The notes under the pieces are model-generated. The model ran no database searches. It saw only the letters and a program-made list of their open reading frames with translations, and was not told the DNA's origin. Shown piece by piece: positions 1 to 6,973 of a stretch of 64,000 nt of DNA. Numbering within the stretch: position 1 is the stretch's first letter; each line of letters opens with the position of its first letter. Made by a program: the position numbers and the translations under genes. Source of the stretch: Streptomyces eurythermus (GTDB taxonomy: Bacteria; Actinomycetota; Actinomycetes; Streptomycetales; Streptomycetaceae); the NCBI RefSeq assembly GCF_014649115.1, contig NZ_BMSK01000023.1, forward strand, positions 1 to 64,000. The letters are read 5' to 3'.

Positions 1-438
1 CTCATCGAGATCTACCAGAACTGCAACATCTTCAACGACGGCGCCTTCGACGCCCTCAAAGACAAACAACAGGCCCAGGAGGCGCTGATCCGTCTGGAGC
101 ACGGACAGCCCATCCGGTTCGGCGCCGACGGCACACGAGGGGTCGTACGCGACCGGGCCACCGGTGACCTGAAGGTCGTCACCGTGACCACGGAGAACGA
201 GGCGGACATCCTGGTCCACGACGCGCACGCCGCGTCCCCGACCACCGCCTTCGCCCTCTCCCGCCTCGCCGACCCCGACACCCTCCACCACACCCCCATC
301 GGCGTCTTCCGCTCCGTCGACCGGCCCGTCTACGACACCCTCATGGCCGACCAACTCGACACCGCCGTCGAACAACGCGGCAAGGGCGACCTCGCCGCAC
401 TGCTCGCGGGCGGCGACACCTGGACGGTCGTGGGCTGA
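1..438 (+). CDS. korB: 2-oxoacid:ferredoxin oxidoreductase, beta subunit (C-terminal part)
   Basis: The frame is open from base 1, so the N-terminus lies outside the window; 145 codons and the TGA stop are visible. The first residues read LIEIYQNCNIFNDGAF, a stretch typical of KorB, the TPP- and Fe-S-containing beta subunit that with KorA oxidises 2-oxoglutarate (or another 2-oxoacid) to the acyl-CoA and reduces ferredoxin. The rest (ATGDLKVVTVT, then an acidic Ala-rich tail) fits the C-terminal end of actinobacterial KorB. korA would be expected just upstream. A perfect 14-bp hairpin follows the stop. The family call is firm; substrate choice between 2-oxoglutarate and other 2-oxoacids cannot be read from this part. 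Confidence 0.88.
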   Translation, partial: LIEIYQNCNIFNDGAFDALKDKQQAQEALIRLEHGQPIRFGADGTRGVVRDRATGDLKVVTVTTENEADILVHDAHAASPTTAFALSRLADPDTLHHTPIGVFRSVDRPVYDTLMADQLDTAVEQRGKGDLAALLAGGDTWTVVG

Positions 439-451
439 CCTTCCCGCCGAC

Positions 452-886
452 TCACGAGGCCCGGGACCGGACGTCCCGGGCCTCGTCATGTGTCCGGCCG
501 GTGTCCCGCGCGTCGTCGTACGCCCGGCGGGCCGCCTCGACCCGGTCCATGCGGTCGTGGGTCCATCGGGCGAGGGCCCGTACCTGCTCCGCCGCCTCGC
601 GGCCGAGGTCGGTGAGCGAATAGTCGACGCGGGGCGGGATGACCGGCTTGGCGTCCCGGTGCACCAGTCCGTCGCGCTCCAGGGTCTGCAGGGTCTGGGT
701 GAGCATCTTCTCGCTGACGGTCCGCCCGCTGGAGCCGCCGACCGCCCGGCGCAGCTCGCTGAACCGGTACGACCGCTCCAGCAGCTCGATCAGGACGAGG
801 ACGCCCCAGCGGCTCGTGACGTGCTCCAGGACCAGGCGGTGGGGGCACAGCGCCTCCGCGTCCGCCCCACTCTTACTTACCGGCAT
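452..886 (-). CDS. HxlR-family winged-helix transcriptional regulator
   Basis: 144 aa. The N-terminus has the single Cys near residue 14 (EALCPHRL) followed by a helix, then TSRWGVLVLIELL, RFSELRRAVGG, SEKMLTQTLQTLERDGLV and the wing VDYSLTDLGREA, the signature of HxlR/DUF24 winged-helix regulators. Such proteins often sense quinones or electrophiles through the conserved Cys. The gene is divergent from a QorB-like NAD(P)H:quinone reductase 95 bp away, so it probably controls that gene and itself, like the QorR/YtfH pairs. A palindrome in the shared promoter region is the likely operator. The C-terminus is Arg/Asp-rich and overlaps a terminator. Effector not identifiable from sequence alone. 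Confidence 0.88.
   Translation of the reverse strand: MPVSKSGADAEALCPHRLVLEHVTSRWGVLVLIELLERSYRFSELRRAVGGSSGRTVSEKMLTQTLQTLERDGLVHRDAKPVIPPRVDYSLTDLGREAAEQVRALARWTHDRMDRVEAARRAYDDARDTGRTHDEARDVRSRAS
454..486. terminator. Bidirectional hairpin between korB and the HxlR gene
   Basis: A perfect 14-bp inverted repeat (ACGAGGCCCGGGAC, 5-nt loop, complement) lies 16 bases after the korB stop and overlaps the last codons of the convergent HxlR gene. It can end transcription from both sides. There is no T-run, as is usual for Streptomyces hairpins. Confidence 0.75.
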
Positions 887-889
887 GCC

Positions 890-914
890 AGTACCTTACT
901 TCAAAGTGGGTACT
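890..914. promoter_or_regulatory. Putative HxlR operator
   Basis: AGTACC and GGTACT form perfect 6-bp arms around a 13-nt centre that itself contains TTnAA symmetry. The site starts 4 bases upstream of the HxlR start codon and 68 bases upstream of the quinone reductase gene, where an autorepressing HxlR dimer would bind. Assignment is by position and symmetry only. Confidence 0.5.
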
Positions 915-981
915 TTCTCATCCACAGCGCTTCCCGTACGGTCGGTGTCATCAGGACATCGATCCCAAGGAGTCGGACAAC

Positions 982-1836
982 ATGAGCATCGTCGTCACCG
1001 GAGCCACCGGACAGCTCGGCCGTCATGTCGTGACGCAGTTGCTGGAGAAGGTCCCGGCGGAGCGGATCACCGCCGTCGTCCGGGACGCGGCGAAGGGCGC
1101 CGACCTCGCCGCGCGGGGCGTACGGCTGGCCGTCGCCGACTACAACGCGCCCGAGACCCTGGACGGCCTGTTCACGGCCGGCGACAAGGTCCTGCTGATC
1201 TCCGGCAGCGAGGTCGACAAGGACCGGGTGGCGCAGCACACGGCCGTCATCGACGCGGCCAAGGCGGCCGGCGTGGCGCTGCTCGCCTACACCAGCGCCC
1301 CGGGCACCCTGACGGCCGCGCTGGCGGACGCCCACCGGGCGACCGAGAAGGTGCTGCTCGCCTCCGGCCTGCCCTACACCCTGCTGCGCAACGGCTGGTA
1401 CCACGAGAACTACACCGAGCACCTGGCGCCGGTGCTGGAGCACGGCGCGGTCGTGCAGGCCGCCGGCGACGGCCGGGTCTCCTCGGCCGCCCGCGCCGAC
1501 TACGCCGCCGCCGCGGTCGCGGTGCTGACCGGCGAGGGCCACGAGAACGCCACGTACGAGCTGGGCGGCGACGAGGCGTGGAGCTTCGCCGAGTACGCGG
1601 CCGAGCTGAGCCGGCAGACCGGCCGGGAAATCGTCTACCGGCAGGTCTCGGTGGCGGACCTCACCGGCATCCTGACCGGCGCCGGGCTGCCCGAGCCGCT
1701 GGCCGGGATCCTCGCCGGCGTGGACGCCTCGATCGCCGAGGGCGAGCTGGTCGTCTCCTCCGGCGACCTGTCCCGGCTGATCGGCCGCCCCACCACTCCG
1801 CTGGCCGAGGCCGTCACGGCCGCGCTGAAGAACTGA
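982..1836 (+). CDS. NmrA/QorB-like NAD(P)-dependent quinone reductase
   Basis: 284 aa, ATG start with AAGGAG about 10 nt upstream. The N-terminus IVVTGATGQLGRHVV carries the GxxGxxG dinucleotide-binding fold of atypical short-chain dehydrogenases. The later segment LPYTLLRNGWYHENY is characteristic of the NmrA/SDR_a2 group, which includes E. coli QorB (NAD(P)H:quinone oxidoreductase). The classical Tyr-xxx-Lys pair is not evident, as usual in this group. It is divergent from an HxlR regulator, an arrangement typical for quinone- or electrophile-induced detoxification. Role inferred: two-electron reduction of quinones in the cytosol. Substrate remains unproven. Confidence 0.85.
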   Translation: MSIVVTGATGQLGRHVVTQLLEKVPAERITAVVRDAAKGADLAARGVRLAVADYNAPETLDGLFTAGDKVLLISGSEVDKDRVAQHTAVIDAAKAAGVALLAYTSAPGTLTAALADAHRATEKVLLASGLPYTLLRNGWYHENYTEHLAPVLEHGAVVQAAGDGRVSSAARADYAAAAVAVLTGEGHENATYELGGDEAWSFAEYAAELSRQTGREIVYRQVSVADLTGILTGAGLPEPLAGILAGVDASIAEGELVVSSGDLSRLIGRPTTPLAEAVTAALKN

Positions 1837-2011
1837 ACCGAGAACAGGGCCGGCTTGGCCGGAGCGCCGGCTTGGCCGAAGGGCCTGCTCATCCGCCCCT
1901 CCCTCCCCTGTCATGACCGTATGACGAAACGAACATGACACCGGAGGGCGTCCGGCGCTACCTTCGTGCTCGCGCGTCCGCACCGGGCGCGCGAGCGAGA
2001 GGGAGGGGCCG

Positions 2012-2968
2012 GTGGCCGGGAAATCCGAGGGTGAGCACCGCATAGGCCTGCTGAACGGCTTCGCCGCCTACGGGATGTGGGGCCTGGTGCCCCTGTTCTG
2101 GCCCCTGCTGAAACCGGCCGGGGCCGCGGAGATCCTCGCCCACCGCATGGTGTGGTCCCTGGTGGTGGTCGCCGTCGCGCTGCTCTTCGTGCGCCGCTGG
2201 GCGTGGGCCGGACAGCTGCTGCGCCAGCCCCGGCGGCTCGGTCTGGTCGCCGTGGCAGCCGCCGTGATCACCGTCAACTGGGGCGTGTACATCTGGGCGG
2301 TCAACGCGGGCCACGTCGTGGAGGCCTCGCTGGGCTACTTCATCAACCCGCTGGTCACCATCGCGATGGGCGTGCTGCTCCTCAAGGAGCGGCTGCGGCC
2401 CGCGCAGTGGGCGGCGGTCGCGGTCGGCCTCGCCGCCGTCGTCGTCCTCACCGTCGGCTACGGCCGTCCGCCGTGGATCTCGCTCTGCCTCGCCTTCTCC
2501 TTCGCCACCTACGGGCTGGTCAAGAAGAAGGTCGACCTCGGCGGGGTGGAGTCACTGGCCGCCGAGACCGCGATCCAGTTCCTGCCGGCGCTGGGCTATC
2601 TGATCTGGCTGGCCGCGCAGGGGGACGCCACGTTCGCGGCCGAGGGCGCCGGACACGCCGCCCTGCTCGCCTCCACCGGCCTGGTCACCGCCGTGCCGCT
2701 GGTCTGCTTCGGCGCGGCGGCGATCCGCGTGCCCCTGTCCACGCTGGGCCTGTTGCAGTACCTGGCCCCGGTCTTCCAGTTCCTGCTCGGCATCCTCTAC
2801 TTCCACGAGGCCATGCCGGCCGAGCGGTGGGCCGGGTTCGCGCTGGTCTGGCTGGCGCTGGTGCTGCTCACGGTCGACGCGCTGCGCTTCTCCCGGCGCC
2901 CGCGCCGACTCCCCGAACCGGCGCCCCGCACCACCGAGACACCCTCGTCGGCACCCGCGGACGTCTGA
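2012..2968 (+). CDS. rarD: EamA/DMT-family permease, RarD type
   Basis: 318 aa, GTG start preceded by GAGGGAGGGGCC. The protein opens with GLLNGFAAYGMWGLVPLFWPLL, the first membrane helix of RarD proteins, and has about ten hydrophobic segments made of two EamA repeats (roughly residues 10-145 and 155-290). The spacer ETAIQFLPALGYLIWL is also typical of RarD. RarD proteins were first linked to chloramphenicol sensitivity, but their natural substrate is unknown; an amino-acid or metabolite exporter role is likely by family. The C-terminal tail after the last helix is Arg/Pro-rich. The TGA stop is followed by C, a weak termination context, and then by a 9-bp tandem repeat. Confidence 0.9.
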   Translation: MAGKSEGEHRIGLLNGFAAYGMWGLVPLFWPLLKPAGAAEILAHRMVWSLVVVAVALLFVRRWAWAGQLLRQPRRLGLVAVAAAVITVNWGVYIWAVNAGHVVEASLGYFINPLVTIAMGVLLLKERLRPAQWAAVAVGLAAVVVLTVGYGRPPWISLCLAFSFATYGLVKKKVDLGGVESLAAETAIQFLPALGYLIWLAAQGDATFAAEGAGHAALLASTGLVTAVPLVCFGAAAIRVPLSTLGLLQYLAPVFQFLLGILYFHEAMPAERWAGFALVWLALVLLTVDALRFSRRPRRLPEPAPRTTETPSSAPADV

Positions 2969-2983
2969 CCGGGGCGCGAGTGC

Positions 2984-3109
2984 TACGGGTCTTACGGGTA
3001 CTACGGGTCTTACGGGTACTACGGGTGCTGCCGGTACTACGGGCAGGGCCGTACCACGGGTACTACGGGCAGGACGGGTACTACGGGTACTACGGGTCCT
3101 ACGGGCAGG
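2984..3109. repeat. 9-bp tandem repeat array (unit CTACGGGTA/C)
   Basis: About 14 units of CTACGGGTN, partly organised as an 18-bp pair (CTACGGGTC TTACGGGTA), fill the gap between rarD and the convergent TPR gene. One 8-bp unit in the middle shifts the phase. The array looks like a product of replication slippage. No known function. Confidence 0.85.
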
Positions 3110-3121
3110 CCGCCGGGCCGG

Positions 3122-4243
3122 TCAGGCCCGTGCCGCCTTCGCCGCGCGGTCGGTCAGACGGACCATGCGGGCGCGGGCGGCCTCCAGCGGGCGAAGGTCG
3201 TCGGCGGCGGGACCCGGCTCGGCGGAGAGGTCCGCCCACAGGCCGATCAGCTCATGGCCCAGCCGCAGGCCCTCCTCGGGGTCGCGCACCGCACGCCACG
3301 CGGTCGCCGCGCTCTGCAGGTTGCCGTAGGCCGCCTCCCCGTCCCGGGCCTGGTGGCGCAGCCGGGCCAGCTCCAGCGACAGCCGGCAGGCGCGCACGGG
3401 ATCGTCCCCCAGGTAGGCGATGTAGGCGGACAGCTCGCGCACGTGCAGCACCTCGGCGTGGTGCGGGCCGAACACGGCGGAGGCCTCGGCGAGCGTGCGT
3501 TCGGCCAGTTCCGCCGCCGCGTCGATACGGCCCGCGCGCACGGCCTCGTTGATCCGGCCCATCGGCTCGGCGAGCAGCTCCGCGCCCTCGGCGGTCTCGG
3601 TCAGCGGCCCGTCCCCGAGCACCTCCTCGGCGACCGCGTCGAAGCCGCGGGCCGGGGTCTGCGCGGGCGCGGGCTCGTCATGAGGCAGCCCCAGACCCAG
3701 GGCCGTACCCGCTCCCGTACCCGTGCCCGCACCCGAGGCCGTACCCGCGCCCGCACCCGCACCCGCACCCGCACCCGCACCCGCACCCGCACCCGAGGCC
3801 GTACCCGTGCCCGCGCCCCGCGTGTCGGTCACGGGCCGCGCGTCGGTCGCCGGCACGGGGCCGAACGGGCCGGCCGGTGCCTGCGGGGTGCCCGGTGTGC
3901 CGCCCGGCGCGGTGTGCGCCGCAGGGGCCGTGTCCGGTGTCCGAGGGGTGGTCAGCCGGACCGGTTCGCCGGTCACCCGGCTGGAGCCGTCGGCCGAGAC
4001 CTCCAGGGGCACCACACAGCCCGCGAGGTCGTCGTGGACCGTGGCGTGTATGGGCGCCCCGACGCTGATGGCCAGGCTCTGGAGGCGGTTCAGGACGGCC
4101 TGCTGGATCTCCTCGCCGGGCGCCGCGGCCACCGGCACCCCGTCCACCGAGGCGCTCTCCGGGCCGTACACCCGGACGGGCACCGCCGCCGGGTACCCCA
4201 CGGTCCGCGGCGCCCGCTTCTTCTCGAAGCTGAGTCCAGCCAT
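3122..4243 (-). CDS. TPR-like protein with long Ala/Gly/Pro-rich linker
   Basis: 373 aa from the ATG at 4243, chosen because GGAGTGGAGGGACACCG sits just upstream; the frame is open 36 codons further. Residues 1-115 form a small domain beginning MAGLSFEKKRAPRTVGYP. Residues about 120-210 are a low-complexity linker, including a near-pure Ala-Gly run encoded by a hexanucleotide repeat. The C-terminal 150 residues are helical with TPR-like spacing (AELAERTLAEASAVFGPHHAEVL, split here: helix A and helix B of a repeat), as in Streptomyces proteins that track activity or bind partners. No signal peptide. It is monocistronic and convergent with rarD. Function unknown; a scaffold or regulatory role is possible. 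Confidence 0.75.
   Translation of the reverse strand: MAGLSFEKKRAPRTVGYPAAVPVRVYGPESASVDGVPVAAAPGEEIQQAVLNRLQSLAISVGAPIHATVHDDLAGCVVPLEVSADGSSRVTGEPVRLTTPRTPDTAPAAHTAPGGTPGTPQAPAGPFGPVPATDARPVTDTRGAGTGTASGAGAGAGAGAGAGAGAGTASGAGTGTGAGTALGLGLPHDEPAPAQTPARGFDAVAEEVLGDGPLTETAEGAELLAEPMGRINEAVRAGRIDAAAELAERTLAEASAVFGPHHAEVLHVRELSAYIAYLGDDPVRACRLSLELARLRHQARDGEAAYGNLQSAATAWRAVRDPEEGLRLGHELIGLWADLSAEPGPAADDLRPLEAARARMVRLTDRAAKAARA
3731..3807. repeat. CCCGCA hexanucleotide repeat inside the TPR gene
   Basis: CCCGCA is repeated about seven times (about 3750-3794), flanked on each side by a 17-bp direct repeat (ACCCGAGGCCGTACCCG at 3731 and 3791). On the coding strand it encodes alternating Ala-Gly. 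Copy number changes here keep the reading frame, so the linker length can vary between strains. Confidence 0.85.
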
Positions 4244-4358
4244 CGGTGTCCCTCCACTCCCCCGGCGTCGCGATCCGGTCCTACGCATCCTGACCACCAG
4301 TGTGTCGGCTGCCCACGGCTGCCGGGTCACCGCGACGTCACAGCCTCGCACCAGCGCG

Positions 4359-4433
4359 CCCCCTGGCGCCGTGAACCTGACGTCGAGAACCCCCTGGCGC
4401 CAGTTGAATGCGTGTGCATAAGATGCGTGTGCA
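4359..4433 (+). promoter_or_regulatory. Two pairs of direct repeats upstream of the FMN reductase gene
   Basis: CCCCCTGGCGCC occurs at 4359-4370 and 4390-4401 (31 bp apart, three helical turns). ATGCGTGTGCA occurs at 4408-4418 and 4423-4433 (15 bp apart). Both pairs lie 40-115 bases before the start at 4474. Same-face direct repeats suggest a regulator site overlapping the promoter; the regulator is unknown. Confidence 0.4.
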
Positions 4434-4473
4434 CCTTGTTCGTTGGTACGACCTGACGCACCCGGGAGACCTC

Positions 4474-5070
4474 ATGAGCCGCCGCTTTCTCTTCGTCCTG
4501 GGCAGTGCCCGCGCCGAAGGCAACACCGAGCTGCTGGCCCGCCGGGCCGCCGAACAGCTCCCCGACGACGTCGGACAGCGCTGGATCGACCTCTCCGGGC
4601 AGCCGCTGCCCGACTTCGAGGACCTGCGGCACGACAGCGACCACGTACGACCGCCGTCCGACACCCCGCTCGGGCTGCTGCTGGACGCCACGCTCGAGGC
4701 CACGGACATCGTGATCGCCTCGCCGGTGTACTGGTACTCGGTCTCCGCCCAGACCAAGCGCTACCTGGACCACTGGTCCGGCTGGCTGCGCATCCCGGGC
4801 CTCGACTTCAAGGCGAGGATGGCCGGCCGCACCCTCTGGGGCGTCGCCGCGCTCGCCCACGAGGAGCTGTCCGTGGCCGGCCCGTACGCCGGCACCCTGC
4901 GCTACTCGGCCGCGTACATGGGGATGCGGTTCGGCGGCGTACTGCTGGGCAACGGCAGCAAGCCGGGCGACGTCCTGAACGACACCGAGGCGCTGACCCG
5001 CGCCAAGACCTTCTTCGCGCAGGACGCGCCCCTCGCGCGCTTCCCGTACGAGACGGCCGACGCCGCCTGA
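4474..5070 (+). CDS. NADPH-dependent FMN reductase / flavodoxin-like oxidoreductase
   Basis: 198 aa from ATG 4474, preceded by CCGGGAGACCTC; an in-frame ATG at 4408 lies inside the repeat region and is less likely. The N-terminus RFLFVLGSARAEGNTELLA has the phosphate-binding GSxRxxxNT loop for FMN. IVIASPVYWYSVSAQTKRYLD is the conserved flavin-binding strand and loop of NADPH-dependent FMN reductases (WrbA/MdaB/IsuD group). The C-terminal part GVAALAHEELS and the Tyr-rich helix complete a single flavodoxin-like domain. It would act in the cytosol, reducing FMN, quinones or nitro- or azo-compounds. It stands alone, with an unusual set of direct repeats upstream. Substrate cannot be deduced. 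Confidence 0.85.
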   Translation: MSRRFLFVLGSARAEGNTELLARRAAEQLPDDVGQRWIDLSGQPLPDFEDLRHDSDHVRPPSDTPLGLLLDATLEATDIVIASPVYWYSVSAQTKRYLDHWSGWLRIPGLDFKARMAGRTLWGVAALAHEELSVAGPYAGTLRYSAAYMGMRFGGVLLGNGSKPGDVLNDTEALTRAKTFFAQDAPLARFPYETADAA

Positions 5071-5095
5071 ACCCACGGCACCGGCCGCCCGGCGC

Positions 5096-5983
5096 CTAGG
5101 CGCTGATGTCCTTCGCCGTGAACCGCGCCCAGGCCGCCGAGCCGAACACGACCGCGTACAGCGCCTGGAGGCCGAGGTCGCGCATCAGGTCGTCCCAGTA
5201 GACGGGGTCGCGCATCAGGTCGGCGAACGACAGCCAGTAGTGCGAGAAGAGGTACGGCTGCACCGCGTGCAGCTGGGGTATCTGGTCCACGATCTGCACG
5301 GTGATGAGCAGGCCGACCGTGGTCGCCATGGCCGCGATGCCGCTGTTGGTGAGGGTCGACACGAACAGGCCGAGGGCCGCCACCCCCACCAGGGACGCCG
5401 CGACGACCAGGGCGATCAGCAGCGCGCGGGCCAGCCCCTCGCCGAGGCCGATCCGGGTGCCGGAGATCGTCGTCAGCTCACCGAACGGGAACAGCAGCGC
5501 CCCCACGGCCAGCGCCGAGACCGCGACCACCAGCGTGGCCAGCAGGCAGAAGGCCAGCACGGTCGCGTACTTGGTGAACAGCAGCCGGGTGCGGCCGGCC
5601 GGGGCCACCAGCAGATAGCGCAGGGTGCCCGCGCCCGCCTCCCCGGCGATCGCGTCGCCGGCCACGACGCCGACCGCCATCGGCAGGAAGAACGGCAGGG
5701 TCGCGGCCAGCGCGGTGAACACCAGGAACAGCCCGTTGTTGGTGATCTGCGCGATGAAGGCCGGGCCCTCGCCGCCCCCGCCGCCCACCTGCCCGCCGCC
5801 CCGGGTCTCGATCCGCACCGCGACCCCGATCAGCACCGGCACCGCGGCCAGCACCCCGAGCAGGGCGAGCGTGCGCCACCGCCGGACGGTGGTGACCAGC
5901 TCGCTGCGCAGCAGCCCGAGGGCCCACAGCGGGTTCGGCCGGCGCACGGCGGCGGCCCCGGTCGGGTACTCAGCCCGCGACAT
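5096..5983 (-). CDS. ABC-2 type transporter permease
   Basis: 295 aa, six predicted membrane segments. After a cytoplasmic start (LWALGLLRSELVTTVRRWRTLALLG) comes a loop rich in Gly with EGPAFIAQITNNGLF. The segment VVAGDAIAGEAGAGTLRYLLVAPAGRTRLL is the hallmark of ABC-2 permeases (split motif: GDxIAGExxxGTLRxLL). The gene start overlaps the end of the ATPase gene by 14 bp, so the two are translationally coupled and form one exporter. Substrate unknown; lipids, peptides or drugs are typical for the family. The third gene of the operon encodes a LolA-like anchored protein, which suggests a lipid or lipoprotein link. Confidence 0.9.
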   Translation of the reverse strand: MSRAEYPTGAAAVRRPNPLWALGLLRSELVTTVRRWRTLALLGVLAAVPVLIGVAVRIETRGGGQVGGGGGEGPAFIAQITNNGLFLVFTALAATLPFFLPMAVGVVAGDAIAGEAGAGTLRYLLVAPAGRTRLLFTKYATVLAFCLLATLVVAVSALAVGALLFPFGELTTISGTRIGLGEGLARALLIALVVAASLVGVAALGLFVSTLTNSGIAAMATTVGLLITVQIVDQIPQLHAVQPYLFSHYWLSFADLMRDPVYWDDLMRDLGLQALYAVVFGSAAWARFTAKDISA

Positions 5984-6941
5984 CGAAGCCCTCCCCGGTC
6001 AGCGCCACGAACGCGTCCTCCAGCGAGGCGCGTTCGACGGTCAGGCCCCGGACCCGGACCCCGGCGGTGACCAGGGCCGCGGTCACCTCGGCGAGATCCC
6101 GCCCGGGCGGTTCACCGGTGACCCGGTCGCCGTCGGCGGTCACGTCCCCGACGCCCAGTTCCTTCAGCACCCGGGCCGCCTCGGCCGGGTCCGGAGTGGT
6201 CACGACCAGCCGGCCGCGCGCCCCGGCCGCCAGGTCGGCCACCTCGCCCTGGGTGACGAGCCGGCCCTGCGCCATGACCGCCGCGTGGGTGCACACCTGC
6301 TCGATCTCGTCCAGCAGGTGCGAGGAGAGGAACACGGTCGTACCGTCGGCGGCCAGCTCCCTGATCAGGGTACGGATCTCGCGCATGCCCTGCGGGTCGA
6401 GGCCGTTGGTGGGCTCGTCCAGCACGAGCAGCCGGCGCGGCTGGAGCAGCGCGGCGGCCAGGCCCAGGCGTTGTTTCATGCCGAGCGAGTACGCCTTCGC
6501 CTTCTTGCCGGCGGCCGCCGTCAGGCCGACCCGGTCCAGCGCGGCGGCCACGCGCGCGTGCCGGGTGCGCGGGTCGGCGGTGGGGTCGGCGGAGTCGTAG
6601 CGCACCAGGTTGTCCCGGCCGGAGAGGAAGCCGTACAGCGCGGGGCCCTCGATGAGGGCCCCGACCTGCGGAAGGACCGTACGGGCCGCCCGCGGCATGG
6701 GGCGGCCGAGCAGCCGGACCGTGCCCGCGGTCGGTTCGATCAGGCCCATCAGCATCCGGATGGTGGTGGTCTTGCCGGAGCCGTTCGGGCCGAGGAAGCC
6801 GAAGACGCTGCCCTTGGGGACGGTCAGGTCGAGACCGTCCACGGCGAGCTGTCCGCCGCGGTAGCGCTTGGTGAGCCCGCGCGTGTCGATCACGCCCGCC
6901 GGATCACCGTCCGGCGGGCCGCCACGCTCGCGTTCGTCCAT
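5970..6941 (-). CDS. ABC transporter ATP-binding protein
   Basis: 323 aa from ATG 6941 (AGGGGAAGCCG upstream). A GTG at 6977 overlapping the previous stop as GTGA is an alternative start by coupling. Walker A is GPNGSGKTTT, the signature is YSLGMKQRLGLA, and Walker B is LLVLDEPTNGLDP, followed by the switch His in SSHLLDEIEQVC. The C-terminal 90 residues (after about 230) form the extra domain seen in DrrA/CcmA-like ATPases of ABC-2 exporters. It energises the permease encoded immediately downstream. The operon order is LolA-like protein, ATPase, permease. Confidence 0.92.
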   Translation of the reverse strand: MDERERGGPPDGDPAGVIDTRGLTKRYRGGQLAVDGLDLTVPKGSVFGFLGPNGSGKTTTIRMLMGLIEPTAGTVRLLGRPMPRAARTVLPQVGALIEGPALYGFLSGRDNLVRYDSADPTADPRTRHARVAAALDRVGLTAAAGKKAKAYSLGMKQRLGLAAALLQPRRLLVLDEPTNGLDPQGMREIRTLIRELAADGTTVFLSSHLLDEIEQVCTHAAVMAQGRLVTQGEVADLAAGARGRLVVTTPDPAEAARVLKELGVGDVTADGDRVTGEPPGRDLAEVTAALVTAGVRVRGLTVERASLEDAFVALTGEGFDVAG

Positions 6942-6973
6942 CGGCTTCCCCTCGTTTCGTCGGTCCCCTGGGG

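Noticed and set aside
2984..3109. CRISPR-like array
   Set aside because: The repeats are 9 bp, contiguous and have no spacers; no cas genes are near.
2077..3552. Long plus-strand frame through rarD and the tandem repeat
   Set aside because: It is an Arg/Gly/Pro-rich shadow of rarD and of the TPR gene; the repeat's phase break shows no frame selection.
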